The position numbers and the translations under genes are program-made. From the NCBI GenBank assembly GCA_002412885.1, contig DHVX01000048.1:151605-215604 (forward strand): a stretch of DNA of 64,000 bases, read 5' to 3'. Source of the stretch: Bacteroidales bacterium UBA5197 (lineage in GTDB: Bacteria; Bacteroidota; Bacteroidia; Bacteroidales; Lentimicrobiaceae). This document shows positions 1 to 8,687 of the stretch, piece after piece. Every line of letters starts with the position of its first letter. Position 1 is the stretch's first letter. Below the pieces are notes generated by a model. The model saw only the letters and a list, made by a program, of their open reading frames with translations, made no database searches and was not told where the DNA came from.

Positions 1-473
1 GCAGGATCAACCGTGGCAAAATATTCAGGATCAAGTTTCTTAAGCATGGCACGCAGCGATGCTATGCCTTCAAGTTCGTAGGTTTCGCGCAGATTTTTCC
101 GTATTTGTGGATCGCTGTCAGGCAAATCATCTAGTCCTTCGCATATGGCCTGAATGTAAAGTCCTGACCCTCCGGTAAGCACAGCGTATGGTTTTTGCGA
201 AAATAATGAAGGAAGCAGATTAAGAACTTCAGTTTCATACTTCGATACGTCATATCTTTCATTCAATGAAAGTTGCCCGACCAGATGATGTTTTACCAAA
301 CCCAATTGTTCTGCAGATGGAGCTGCAGTTCCTATTTTCAAATCATTATAAAACTGACGGGAATCGGCCGAGATAATATCACAACCCAGATGCAGGGCGA
401 CATCAATGGCCACAGAAGTTTTTCCAACCGCAGTCGGGCCGGCAATTACAATAAGCAAGGGCGCCGGAGGCAT
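1..473 (-). CDS. miaA: tRNA dimethylallyltransferase MiaA (N-terminal part; gene runs off the window)
   Basis: Reading the minus strand from an ATG at 471-473 gives about 157 codons that stay open to the window edge, so only the N-terminal half is present. The P-loop GPTAVGKT lies at residues 12-19, followed by ISADSRQFY and a TGGSGLY motif, all typical of MiaA. The enzyme transfers a dimethylallyl group to N6 of A37 in tRNAs that read UNN codons, in the cytosol. The start lies 2 bp after the stop of the upstream gene (476-478), so the two are probably co-transcribed and translationally coupled. Family assignment is firm; the C-terminal half cannot be checked. Confidence 0.93.
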   Translation of the reverse strand, partial: MPPAPLLIVIAGPTAVGKTSVAIDVALHLGCDIISADSRQFYNDLKIGTAAPSAEQLGLVKHHLVGQLSLNERYDVSKYETEVLNLLPSLFSQKPYAVLTGGSGLYIQAICEGLDDLPDSDPQIRKNLRETYELEGIASLRAMLKKLDPEYFATVDP

Positions 474-475
474 GA

Positions 476-1063
476 TTAAAATTGGGTATCAGCGTCGAAG
501 ATTGGAACATCCATATCATCATCTTCATTGTTCAGGATGTCGTCAAATTCGCTGAGGAGCGCAACTTCATCTTCTTCTCCGTTTAGTTCTGGTTCGGCAA
601 TCGGTGGAACAGCCGTAATAAATGCTCCGGTACTTTTAACACAAAGCGGATAAGCAGTTTTGCTGTCTGCTTCCAGAATGCGCATCAGTTCAACAAAAAA
701 GACTTTAGGATTCAAAAAATCATATTCATAAAGCAGGCGCTGGTGCGGATCATCAATAATATCCTTCACTTTTACTTTATCCATTTCACAAACCGGAATT
801 CTGGTCTGACGCGGTGAGCGACGATCATCATCTTCTTCTTCCGGCTCATGCGCATCATCCTTCATATTGATCAGAGTAACTTCTTTTTTCTTACGCCAAT
901 TGCGGTCGCATACGAAAAATGAAGCAAGCTCGTTGCCGGGCAGCTCAACCGATTGCCTGATCAGGTTATGAAAGTCAGCAAATGTATGAGAAGATAGTAT
1001 GTCAAAATCCCTCAGGAACTCTTCCTGATCCTCATGTAACATTCTGAAGCGATATGCGTGCAT
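476..1063 (-). CDS. pRiA4b ORF-3-like (IS1096 TnpR-family label) conserved protein
   Basis: A 195-residue soluble acidic protein. The N-terminal part (MHAYRFRMLHEDQEEFLRDF, a strand-rich start) and the blocks around FADFHNLIRQSV and LLYEYDF resemble the plasmid pRiA4b ORF-3-like family, which databases often label IS1096 element passenger TnpR. A linker near residue 75 (EPEEEDDDRR) and the C-terminal tail are rich in Asp and Glu. The molecular function of the family is not known to me. The gene sits between cca and miaA, both tRNA enzymes, 78 bp after cca and 2 bp before miaA, so it is probably part of a housekeeping operon. Nothing here indicates a mobile element despite the family label. 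Confidence 0.75.
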   Translation of the reverse strand: MHAYRFRMLHEDQEEFLRDFDILSSHTFADFHNLIRQSVELPGNELASFFVCDRNWRKKKEVTLINMKDDAHEPEEEDDDRRSPRQTRIPVCEMDKVKVKDIIDDPHQRLLYEYDFLNPKVFFVELMRILEADSKTAYPLCVKSTGAFITAVPPIAEPELNGEEDEVALLSEFDDILNNEDDDMDVPIFDADTQF

Positions 1064-1141
1064 GCTGTTGTTTGTTTGTGTTTGTGTTTGGTTTATTCAG
1101 TATAAAAATACGACAAGCTTTTGAATAATGCAAATTTGACT

Positions 1142-2563
1142 TTATGATTTATTCAAAGGTTCCAGTCCCATTCGTTTTCCTTCTTCGAGCATAAAAACAA
1201 ATACCTTTTCGAAATTGTTTTCAACCACACCATCCAAAATTGCTTCACGAATGGCATTTTTTATCAAACCCACTTCTTTACCGGGGTTTAACCCGAAAGT
1301 TTCCATAATAACTTCGCCACTTACCGGAGGCTGCCAGTTTCGAACGCGGTCTTTTTCTTCAATCTCAATCAGCTTTTCGCGAACCTGTGCAAAGTTAAGA
1401 AGGAAGCGTTGAACTTTCTCTTTGTTTTTTGAAGTTATATCTGCTTCACAAAGCGTCATCAGGTCGTCAATATCATCGCCGGCATCAAAAAGCAGGCGTC
1501 GGATTGCAGAGTCCGAAACTTCTTCATCGGAGAGCGCAATGGGCCGCAGGTGAAGCAACACCAGTTTCTGCACATATTTCATTTTTTCGTTCAGCGGCAG
1601 CCTGAGTTGTCTGAAAATCTGAGCTACCATACGGGCACCTTTAACCTCATGCCCATGAAATGTCCACCCAAGCTCCTTTACAAACTTTTTGGTGGGCGGC
1701 TTTCCTATATCGTGCAAAACTGCAGCCCAACGCAGCCAAATATCATCGGTATTCAGGGCAATGCGGTCGAGTACTGACAGGGTGTGATAGAAATTGTCTT
1801 TGTGACCGATTCCCTCAACAGTTTCAGCTCCTTTAAGTGCAACAAACTGAGGAAAAATAAGATTCAGAAGGCCACATTTATCCAACAAAATAAAGCCCAC
1901 AGACGGCTTTTGAGAAAGAATAATTTTATTGAGTTCTTCACTTATTCTTTCGCCGGAAATTATTGAAATGCGGGCAGCGTTGCGTTTGATGGCCTCAAAA
2001 GTATCACGGTGAATGACAAATGAAAGCTGTGAAGCAAATCTGATTGCACGCATCATCCGCAAAGGGTCATCTGAAAAGGTAATGTCAGGATTTAAAGGTG
2101 TACGGATAATACCGGCATTCAAATCATCTATACCGCCGAAAGGATCGATCAGATTGCCGTAATCGCCGGCATTCAGACTAATGGCCATGGCATTTATGGT
2201 AAAATCACGGCGATTCTGGTCGTCTTCCAGAGTACCATTAAGAACATCAGGTTTTCGTGAATCGGGGTGATAGGATTCTTTTCTGGCACCGACAAATTCA
2301 ATCTGAAGATCATCGTAATGCAGCATTGCAGTGCCGAAGTTTCGGAAAACACTTACCTGATGATGCCCTTTAAGCCCTGACGAAACGGCTTCAGCAAGTT
2401 TAATCCCATCCCCAACTGTCACAAAATCAATGTCTTTTGAAGGTCTTTTCAGGAAAAGATCACGTACAAAACCACCAATTACATAAACAGGCACACCAAT
2501 ATTTCCGGCAGCTTTGGCAACTGCTTCAAATACAGGGTGTGACAGACTTGATTTCATGTTCAT
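1142..2563 (-). CDS. cca: CCA tRNA nucleotidyltransferase / poly(A) polymerase family with HD domain
   Basis: This 473-residue protein builds or repairs the 3' CCA end of tRNAs from CTP and ATP. The class II nucleotidyltransferase head carries GGFVRD at residues 30-35 and the metal-binding pair in KDIDFV (D44, D46). Further on are RRDFTINAMA and the RNA-binding block with DPLRMMRAIRF. A C-terminal HD domain shows LHDIGKP followed by HGHEVKGA, as in bacterial bifunctional CCA enzymes. Length is normal for Bacteroidota. It heads a minus-strand run with the 195-residue protein and miaA. ATG at 2561-2563 was chosen; a second ATG two codons later is possible. Confidence 0.93.
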   Translation of the reverse strand: MNMKSSLSHPVFEAVAKAAGNIGVPVYVIGGFVRDLFLKRPSKDIDFVTVGDGIKLAEAVSSGLKGHHQVSVFRNFGTAMLHYDDLQIEFVGARKESYHPDSRKPDVLNGTLEDDQNRRDFTINAMAISLNAGDYGNLIDPFGGIDDLNAGIIRTPLNPDITFSDDPLRMMRAIRFASQLSFVIHRDTFEAIKRNAARISIISGERISEELNKIILSQKPSVGFILLDKCGLLNLIFPQFVALKGAETVEGIGHKDNFYHTLSVLDRIALNTDDIWLRWAAVLHDIGKPPTKKFVKELGWTFHGHEVKGARMVAQIFRQLRLPLNEKMKYVQKLVLLHLRPIALSDEEVSDSAIRRLLFDAGDDIDDLMTLCEADITSKNKEKVQRFLLNFAQVREKLIEIEEKDRVRNWQPPVSGEVIMETFGLNPGKEVGLIKNAIREAILDGVVENNFEKVFVFMLEEGKRMGLEPLNKS

Positions 2564-2591
2564 AAGCGGGAAACGCTGATTTTTCAGTCTG

Positions 2592-2599
2592 CAAAAATA
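2592..2599 (-). promoter_or_regulatory. Bacteroidota -7 box upstream of cca
   Basis: On the minus strand this reads TATTTTTG, a match to the Bacteroidota -7 consensus TAnnTTTG, about 29 bases before the cca start. No clear -33 TTG was found at the usual distance. Confidence 0.4.
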
Positions 2600-2742
2600 C
2601 GATAAAGCATTTTAAATTCCTTGCAGGTGTAAGCAGAAACAATTATCAATTCATGATCCAATGTCGTTTAGTTAAGGAATATTGTCTTCGACTCCGCCTG
2701 CCTGACTGCGCGGCAGGCAGGCTCAGACTGACAGTCATCCTG

Positions 2743-2782
2743 AGTTTCCACTCAAAAATATTTGAGCATAATGCGGAGATGA
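2743..2782. repeat. Dispersed repeat segment, copy 1 (inverted copy at 63961-64000)
   Basis: This AT-rich segment contains ACTCAAAAATATTTGAG, an internal palindrome, followed by CATAATGCGGAGATGA. The last 40 bases of the window are its reverse complement with about 35 of 40 matches. Together with the other shared pieces it suggests a mosaic mobile repeat family. Confidence 0.65.
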
Positions 2783-2805
2783 CAGTTAAATCAAGCGTTT
2801 AAACA

Positions 2806-2852
2806 CTTCGACTCCCCTTCGACAAGCTCAGGGCAGGCTGCTCAGTGTGACA
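2806..2852. repeat. Dispersed repeat segment, copy 1 (second copy at 63535-63581)
   Basis: The run from CTTCGACTCCCCTTCGACAA through CTCAGGGCAGGCTGCT recurs in the same orientation at 63535-63581 with few differences. It begins like the arms of the adjacent inverted repeat (CTTCGACTCC), so these are probably variants of one element. Confidence 0.6.
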
Positions 2853-3022
2853 TTAGTTTATAGTGTACACTGCATCATCTTAATGCACTAATTATCAATT
2901 CTATACGATGTCCTCCTGAGCCTGCCTGCCGCGCAGTCAGGCAGGCGGCGTCGAAGGACAAAACCACAATCTGTCATTGGTAATCCGAAATTAAAACGCC
3001 ATTAAAACCATTCTCTTTTACC

Positions 3023-3030
3023 TATTTTTG
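3023..3030 (+). promoter_or_regulatory. Bacteroidota -7 box upstream of the HAD phosphatase
   Basis: TATTTTTG matches TAnnTTTG and lies 20 bases before the ATG at 3050. No -33 TTG at standard spacing was seen. Confidence 0.4.
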
Positions 3031-3049
3031 CATTCGCTTATCTTTTACT

Positions 3050-3703
3050 ATGAAATACACTGATTTGTTTTTTGACCTCGATGGCACCCTTATCAACTCT
3101 AAACCGGGAATTTTTAACTCTGCGCTTTACGCGGTTAAAAAGCTAGGGCTTGCTCCGGAGCAAATACCCGCTGACCTCACCCCTTTTATCGGTCCGCCAC
3201 TGCGAGAATCTTTTAAGCTGGTTTTTGGATTAGATGACGCTCAGGCGGAGCAAGCAACCATTTATTACCGTGAATTTTACAGAAATGAGGGCATGCATCA
3301 GTACACCCTATATAATGGTATTCCTGAAGCACTAAACGAATTCGCCCGCAATGGCTACCGTATGAGCATAGTGACCTCAAAAGCCGAAATATATGCGGCT
3401 GAAATCATAAAAAATTCACCTTTAAAAAATTACTTTTCAATGGTTTCAGGTTGCGAACTTAGCGGTGAAAGGAGCGAAAAGAGTTTGCTGATTCCATACA
3501 ATGCTGAGCGGCTCGGAGTTAAGCTCGGCCACAATGTACTAATGATCGGCGACCGTTACCACGATTTAAGAGGTGCCAGACAAACCGGAATTTCTGCCGC
3601 TGGGGTGTTGTATGGTTTTGGAAGTGTTGATGAAATTGTTGAGGAAAAACCCGATCTGATTATTAATGAACCATCTGATCTGGTAAGGTTGATTCATGGA
3701 TAA
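3050..3703 (+). CDS. HAD-superfamily hydrolase, phosphoglycolate-phosphatase-like
   Basis: A 217-residue cytosolic HAD phosphatase. Motif I is FFDLDGT, with nucleophile D9 and general acid D11. A helical cap follows (FIGPPLRESFKLVF region), then motif II in VTSKAEIY and motif IV MIGDRYHDLRGA, where the metal-binding Asp sits. The cap and size fit the Gph/PGP subfamily (class IA cap), which removes phosphate from phosphoglycolate and other small phosphoesters, but the substrate cannot be read from the sequence. It stands alone between two long gaps. Confidence 0.88.
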   Translation: MKYTDLFFDLDGTLINSKPGIFNSALYAVKKLGLAPEQIPADLTPFIGPPLRESFKLVFGLDDAQAEQATIYYREFYRNEGMHQYTLYNGIPEALNEFARNGYRMSIVTSKAEIYAAEIIKNSPLKNYFSMVSGCELSGERSEKSLLIPYNAERLGVKLGHNVLMIGDRYHDLRGARQTGISAAGVLYGFGSVDEIVEEKPDLIINEPSDLVRLIHG

Positions 3704-4031
3704 AAATATTTTCCAGAAACGGGTCAGCAACTTTGTCAGAACAATACTGACAGCATATATTTAAAGTTCTGCTATTCAAGTCACTGACCTTCATTTTTCA
3801 AACAACCGCTTTGCCATAAACACCAAAAATGGCCTGATAAAAGGTAATTGTATCGAAAAAAAAATATCAACATTGATTCAATATAATCTCTCAAAGTTGA
3901 TTTTCGTACCGATTAAGTTTTAATTTTGTCAGGTTGATAATTGTCATAATTCATTTTTTAAGGCAGTTAAATGAACAATAAACCGAATTCAATTCAACAA
4001 CTCAATATTTATTCACTAAATTTTCATTCAA
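3704..4031 (+). other. Intergenic region ahead of the C10 protease gene
   Basis: An AT-rich gap without coding character. It holds a plausible promoter (3897-3928) and a leader of roughly 95 nt for the downstream protease. Nothing else was recognised. Confidence 0.5.
3897..3928 (+). promoter_or_regulatory. Bacteroidota-type promoter for the C10 protease gene
   Basis: A -33 TTG at 3897-3899 and a -7 box TAATTTTG at 3921-3928 are separated by 21 bases, close to the usual Bacteroidota spacing. The ATG is about 100 bases downstream. Confidence 0.5.
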
Positions 4032-7000
4032 ATGAAAAGAATCTTTACCCTTGTGCTGTCGATATTAACCTTGGCTGTTATAGCCAATCCGGTTGATAAG
4101 AAAACAGCTGAACAGGTAGCGGTGAACTATTATGCTCATTACGCTCCGGCTGCCATTACAGATTTTTCAGTAAGCAGTAGTTTTGAAACCGCCAGCGAAG
4201 GCATCACCACTTTCTACACATTCAAATTTGCTTCTGGCGGATTTGTAATGGTAGCAGCTGACGATGCTTCTATCCCTGTTTTGGGTTATTCGCACAGCGG
4301 AACCATTGATGCCGACACATACAATCCGGCAGCAAAAGATTGGTTTGACAATTACAGCCGTCAGATCGCTGAAGTTTCAACCAGCAGAATGGACAACTCA
4401 GCTACTCGCCCGATGTGGGATAACATCCTGAATAATAACCTTGAGCGTGAAATCATGGATGTAAATCCACTGGTTACCACCACCTGGGATCAGGGCTGTT
4501 ATTACAATGCACTTTGCCCCGTTGAACCGGGTGCAGGCTTTGGCTCATGCGGAAGAGCATGGACAGGCTGTGTTGCAACCACCATGGCTGTACTGATGAA
4601 ATATCACAACTGGCCAACTACAGGTGTAGGCAGCCACAGTTACATGAATCCTACCTATGGCATGCAAACTGCCAACTTTGGTGCAACTACTTACAATTAT
4701 GCTGCAATGCCTAACAATGTTACCACAGCAAATGCTTCGGTAGCAACATTAATGTATCATGCAGGCGTTTCTGTAAACATGCAGTACGGAGCTTCAGGCT
4801 CAGGTGCATACAGCGAAGATGTTCCATTTTCACTGGTAAATTATTTCAATTTTGCTCCGACTACCGAACTGAAATCCAAGACCAACTACCCGGTAATGGC
4901 TGACTGGTACACCCTTCTCCGCACTGAACTGGATGCTGCACGTCCTGTCTATTATGCAGGTTCAAGCACTGCAAGTGGCGGACATGCATGGATTTGCGAT
5001 GGTTATCGCATGAGCGACAATAAATTCCATTTCAACTGGGGATGGTCAGGTTCTTACAACGGATATTTCGCCATTGGTTCGCTGAACCCCGGAGGAAATA
5101 ACTTTAATGACGATAACCGCGCCATTGTTGGTGCTCAGCCTGGTGACAATGCCGTAAGCTGGATTATCCAGAACAGTGGCTTTGTATCACCATCACGTGG
5201 AATTCAATATATGCACGCTGTAAGCGAAAATGTTGCCTGGGCAACTGCATATGATGGAGCCGGAACATCTACAACCATCAACGAATTCACCAAAACTACC
5301 AATGGTGGAACTACCTGGACAACCGGACAGGTACTTGGCGGAACCACCTACGGACTTGGAAACATCAGTGCCATCAACGAAAACATAGCTTATGTAGCTG
5401 TTTATAATGGAGTTGGTGCTCAGAACAACACCTGCGGTGTTTATAAAACCACCAACGGCGGAACTACATGGGTTCAGTTGCCGGGTGCACTGCAAGGTTC
5501 AGCAGCATTTGCCAACAACGTACATTTCTGGACAGAACAGGAAGGTATGTGCCACGGCGATGTAAGAGACGGATATTTTGAAATTTACACAACCGTAAAC
5601 GGTGGAACAACCTGGCAAAGGGTGCCAGCTTCAAACATCACCAATGGCACTCCGCTTTCAGGCGAAGGTGGATGGACTTCATGTATTGAAGTTACCGGCA
5701 ACTCAGTTATGTTCGGAACCAACAAAGGCCGTTTGTTTATGTCGGATGACAAAGGATTTACCTGGAGAGTTTCAAACGCCAACATTACTGCCGCCGCTAA
5801 CGGAGGTATCAATGTTATTGCCTTCAAAGATCCTATGAATGGTATAGTTGCTCAAACTACAGCTCCTGTTCAGGTGCGCCGTACCAACAATGGCGGTCAG
5901 ACCTGGGAAAATCTCACTCCTGTGGGCCCATTCCTCACAAACGACATCAATTATGTCCCCGGAACTGAAAATACTTACGTTTCAACCGGAGCAGCTACAG
6001 GCGCAACCGGCCTTTCATACAGCCTTGATGGTGGTTCAACCTGGACTATGTTCGGTGGAACAGGAACCAAGCAAATGCTTGCTTCTGACTTCTTCAGCAG
6101 CTCAGTTGGATATGCCGGTGGTTTTAACGAAAACCAATACAACAGCGGAATGTTCCGCATGGTTGGTGATCTTGCTGCCACTGCTGCTGGTCCACAGATT
6201 GCGGTTAACCCGACACAGATCAGTGTAACTGTTCAAACAGATGAAATCGGTTACAGCCCTCTTACAATTACAAATGCAGGCGACGAAGATCTTACCTGGA
6301 GCATAGCTGTTGATCCGGGAACTGCAACATGGCTTACCGTTAACGAAACATCAGGCACAACTGTTCCCGGAAGTGCAGTAGAACTTTCCGTTCAGATGGA
6401 TGCTACCGGCCTTGCTGCCATGACATACAATGCAACCCTTGTAATTACCAACAACAGTGCAACAGCTACAGTAAATGTTCCTGTTCAGCTTGTGGTTGAG
6501 TATTCAGGAACCCTTGATCCTCCAACCAACCTGCAGGCTCAGGTTACCGGAACCGATGTTCACCTTACCTGGGAAGCACCAGGCGGAGGAGCAGGTCTCA
6601 TTGAGGAGCTGATTTATGACAACGATGTTCTAACAGGTGGATACAGTTACAATGGGTATACCATGGCAACGCAAATGACTCCTCAGGGACCGTGTCAGAT
6701 TTTGTCCCTGAAATATTATACTTCAACTGAAGGCGTAGTTGAACCAACCATTTTTAACGCTGAAGTATATGGATGGAGTGGCTCTGCACCATCAACAACT
6801 TTGTTACACAATGTTGAAAATATTGAAGCTGTTAATGATTCATGGGTTCTGGTTGACATTAGTAGTGCAAACCTGATGGTTACCGGTGATTTTGTTGTTG
6901 GATTCGGATCAATTGTTGATTCGACCTATCTTGGTTATGATGGAAATCTTAACAATGGTCGCACATGGGATTATGACAATGCAGGGAACTGGGAATCATG

Positions 7001-8165
7001 GAATCAAGCATACTTAATTCGTGCCATTGTTCAATACACCGATGGCAGCATCCGCGAATTGAGTGCAGCACCTGCAAACATCGCTCCTGTTGTTAATCCT
7101 GAGGCAAAGAATATTGCCCGTCAGCATCATTCAGTCATCAACAACCAGCTTCCAATTCCTGCACGCAATCATGCTTCACGCGAAATACTCGGATATAACG
7201 TTTATCGCGATGGTGTAAAAATCAACGCTGCTACCGTTACTGAGCTGTTTTACAATGATCTGGGACTCACAGAAGGAACTTATGAGTACCACGCAAGAGC
7301 GCTTTATACCGAAGGCGAATCAGGAAACTCAAATGCTGCAGTTGCAGTTATTCAAGGTGGTAGCACGACCGGAATTATCCTCGATTTTGAAGATCTGGAA
7401 AACTTCAGCCTTACTTTTGGCGAATGGACCGGACTTGATGTTGACGGCGGCAACACTTATGGATTTGATGGAATTACTTTCCCTCATTCAGGTGAACCTA
7501 TGTCATACATAGCCTTTAACCCTGAAGCAACTACGCCTCCTGTAACAGCAATGACTCCATATGCCGGAGAACGTTTTGGTGCATGTTTCGCTTCTGTTCC
7601 TCCTGCTGTAAACAACGATTACATGATTTCACCGCTGGTAGCTCTTGGTGAGAATCCAGTTCTTGGTTTCTATGTAAAATCATATACCGCTCAATACGGC
7701 CTTGAAACCTACAATATCCGTGTTTCAACCACCAATATGAATCCTTCAAGCTTTACAACCATTGCAGGTCCTATTAATGCTCCGGCCGATGCATGGACAT
7801 TTGTAAGCTATGATCTTTCAGCTTATGAAGGACAGGAAGTTTATGTTGCCATTCAGTGCGTTTCTAACGACAGGTTTGTATTTATGATCGATAACGTGGA
7901 AATCACATTCGTTTCTGCAACCAACAAACCTGAAACTGCTAAATTCAGCATTTACCCCAACCCTGCTACCGATGTTCTGAACATTACAGGCGACAGCAAA
8001 ATGGAAAACATCAGGCTTGTGAATCTTGCTGGTCAGACCATTTATGAGTCAAACGTAAATGCCAATGAATTCCGCATCGAAACCGGCAGCATTCCTTCAG
8101 GCCTTTATTTACTCAACATTACCACCGAAAAAGGTAGTGTAACACGCAAAGTAAGCATCAGGTAA
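4032..8165 (+). CDS. Secreted C10-family (streptopain-like) cysteine protease with type IX secretion sorting domain
   Basis: A 1377-residue multidomain exoprotein. A signal peptide (about residues 1-18) and a streptopain-type propeptide precede the peptidase. The catalytic Cys is C180 in WTGCVATTM and the His is H318 in GGHAWICDGY, followed by FHFNWGWSG, all family C10 features. Residues about 380-720 hold about six Asp-box/BNR-like repeats (NGGTTW, NGGQTW, DGGSTW). Then come a BACON-like domain (from about 725), fibronectin-III-like segments and a gingipain-type cleaved-adhesin module (about 1115-1295). The C-terminus is a Por sorting domain (FSIYPNPATDVLNI, about 1303 on). By family knowledge the protein is exported by Sec, then by type IX secretion, and anchored on or released from the cell surface. 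A strong terminator follows. Confidence 0.93.
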   Translation: MKRIFTLVLSILTLAVIANPVDKKTAEQVAVNYYAHYAPAAITDFSVSSSFETASEGITTFYTFKFASGGFVMVAADDASIPVLGYSHSGTIDADTYNPAAKDWFDNYSRQIAEVSTSRMDNSATRPMWDNILNNNLEREIMDVNPLVTTTWDQGCYYNALCPVEPGAGFGSCGRAWTGCVATTMAVLMKYHNWPTTGVGSHSYMNPTYGMQTANFGATTYNYAAMPNNVTTANASVATLMYHAGVSVNMQYGASGSGAYSEDVPFSLVNYFNFAPTTELKSKTNYPVMADWYTLLRTELDAARPVYYAGSSTASGGHAWICDGYRMSDNKFHFNWGWSGSYNGYFAIGSLNPGGNNFNDDNRAIVGAQPGDNAVSWIIQNSGFVSPSRGIQYMHAVSENVAWATAYDGAGTSTTINEFTKTTNGGTTWTTGQVLGGTTYGLGNISAINENIAYVAVYNGVGAQNNTCGVYKTTNGGTTWVQLPGALQGSAAFANNVHFWTEQEGMCHGDVRDGYFEIYTTVNGGTTWQRVPASNITNGTPLSGEGGWTSCIEVTGNSVMFGTNKGRLFMSDDKGFTWRVSNANITAAANGGINVIAFKDPMNGIVAQTTAPVQVRRTNNGGQTWENLTPVGPFLTNDINYVPGTENTYVSTGAATGATGLSYSLDGGSTWTMFGGTGTKQMLASDFFSSSVGYAGGFNENQYNSGMFRMVGDLAATAAGPQIAVNPTQISVTVQTDEIGYSPLTITNAGDEDLTWSIAVDPGTATWLTVNETSGTTVPGSAVELSVQMDATGLAAMTYNATLVITNNSATATVNVPVQLVVEYSGTLDPPTNLQAQVTGTDVHLTWEAPGGGAGLIEELIYDNDVLTGGYSYNGYTMATQMTPQGPCQILSLKYYTSTEGVVEPTIFNAEVYGWSGSAPSTTLLHNVENIEAVNDSWVLVDISSANLMVTGDFVVGFGSIVDSTYLGYDGNLNNGRTWDYDNAGNWESWNQAYLIRAIVQYTDGSIRELSAAPANIAPVVNPEAKNIARQHHSVINNQLPIPARNHASREILGYNVYRDGVKINAATVTELFYNDLGLTEGTYEYHARALYTEGESGNSNAAVAVIQGGSTTGIILDFEDLENFSLTFGEWTGLDVDGGNTYGFDGITFPHSGEPMSYIAFNPEATTPPVTAMTPYAGERFGACFASVPPAVNNDYMISPLVALGENPVLGFYVKSYTAQYGLETYNIRVSTTNMNPSSFTTIAGPINAPADAWTFVSYDLSAYEGQEVYVAIQCVSNDRFVFMIDNVEITFVSATNKPETAKFSIYPNPATDVLNITGDSKMENIRLVNLAGQTIYESNVNANEFRIETGSIPSGLYLLNITTEKGSVTRKVSIR

Positions 8166-8182
8166 CTGATTGTTTAAATCGC

Positions 8183-8220
8183 AAAAAAAACTGCTCCGTA
8201 ACCCGGGGCAGTTTTTTTTT
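8183..8220 (+). terminator. Rho-independent terminator after the C10 protease
   Basis: The sequence AAAAAAAACTGCTCC pairs with GGGGCAGTTTTTTTT across a short loop (one non-canonical pair) and ends in a run of T residues, 18 bases after the stop codon. Confidence 0.85.
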
Positions 8221-8389
8221 ACCTGTGAATAGGGGTAAAACCGTTTTCGATTGTCTTAAGGGAAAGTAGTTCCTGAATGGCATTTAAAAACTGTCACTCA
8301 TGGATAACCTTCCTTCCCCAATCCCTGATTACAAATGGCTGTTTTCGTCCCTGAGGCAGCCATTTTTCGTGTGGTATGGTAGGGATTCC

Positions 8390-8430
8390 AATTCCCAATT
8401 CCCAATTTCTAATTTCTAATTTCTAATTTC
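8390..8430. repeat. Heptanucleotide array (AATTCCC / AATTTCT type)
   Basis: Tandem 7-base units AATTCCC, AATTCCC, then AATTTCT several times. The same period occurs at 8650-8687, 15477-15502 and 22835-23014. Confidence 0.75.
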
Positions 8431-8520
8431 TCTCGTTATCGCTTCGCGCTCCCGAGACAAGCAATTTCCAATTTCCAATTTCTCTCGTTATCGCTTCGCG
8501 TTCCCGAGACAAGCAATTTC
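8427..8520. repeat. 42-bp direct repeat, two copies
   Basis: Copies at 8427-8468 and 8479-8520 differ at one base and are spaced with a 52-bp period. Each contains TCTCTCGTTATCGCTTCGCG followed by CCCGAGACAAGCAATTTC, and the spacer is made of AATTTCC heptamers. The copies look like a tandem duplication inside the heptamer array. Confidence 0.8.
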
Positions 8521-8603
8521 TAATTTCGAGCATCCTTCTTCCGACATCTGACATCTTATTCCGATTGCTTTCTGCCCAAAATATAAATCCAAGGAAATAA
8601 GAA

Positions 8604-8636
8604 GACCTAACAAGTTGAAAGAAAACTTGTTAGGTC
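8604..8636. repeat. Dispersed perfect hairpin, copy 1 (copy 2 at 15354-15386)
   Basis: GACCTAACAAGTT and AACTTGTTAGGTC form a perfect 13-bp stem with a 7-base loop. There is no T-run, so it is not a canonical terminator. The second copy has an identical stem and a single loop change and also lies between converging genes. Confidence 0.85.
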
Positions 8637-8649
8637 AACGTAATCAAAA

Positions 8650-8687
8650 ATCCGAGATCTGAAATCCGAAATCCGAAATCCGAAATT
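8650..8687. repeat. Heptanucleotide array (ATCCGAA type) abutting the argS stop
   Basis: Five or so 7-base units (ATCCGAG, ATCTGAA, ATCCGAA three times) run directly into the argS stop codon at 8686-8688. Confidence 0.75.

Larger units (their letters stand above)
2686..2957. repeat. Long inverted repeat with nested GC-rich hairpins
   Basis: The segment 2686-2726 reappears as its reverse complement at 2916-2957 with about 40 of 41 bases matching, separated by about 190 bp. Each arm is itself a hairpin, with GCCTGCCTG pairing with CAGGCAGGC. Related hairpins with the same CCTGCCTGC / GCAGGCAGG stems occur at 63723-63751. The G+C-rich composition is unlike the surrounding AT-rich gap. It looks like a REP or MITE-like dispersed element; no transposase is present. 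Confidence 0.75.
2564..3049. other. Intergenic region between cca and the HAD gene, repeat-filled
   Basis: The gap separates divergently transcribed genes. It holds the cca -7 box, a long inverted repeat, two other dispersed repeat segments (each listed separately) and a -7 box for the HAD gene. No open frame with coding character and no RNA gene was seen. Confidence 0.6.
8221..8685. other. Intergenic region between converging genes, packed with short repeats
   Basis: The gap lies between the 3' ends of the protease and argS. It contains heptanucleotide arrays, a 42-bp direct repeat and a 13-bp-stem hairpin, listed separately. No gene was recognised. Confidence 0.6.

Noticed and set aside
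476..1063. Mobile element suggested by the IS1096 TnpR family label
   Set aside because: No inverted ends, target duplication or transposase; it sits in a tRNA-gene operon.
8604..8636. Rho-independent terminator for argS
   Set aside because: The stem is perfect but there is no T-run on either strand; kept as a dispersed repeat.
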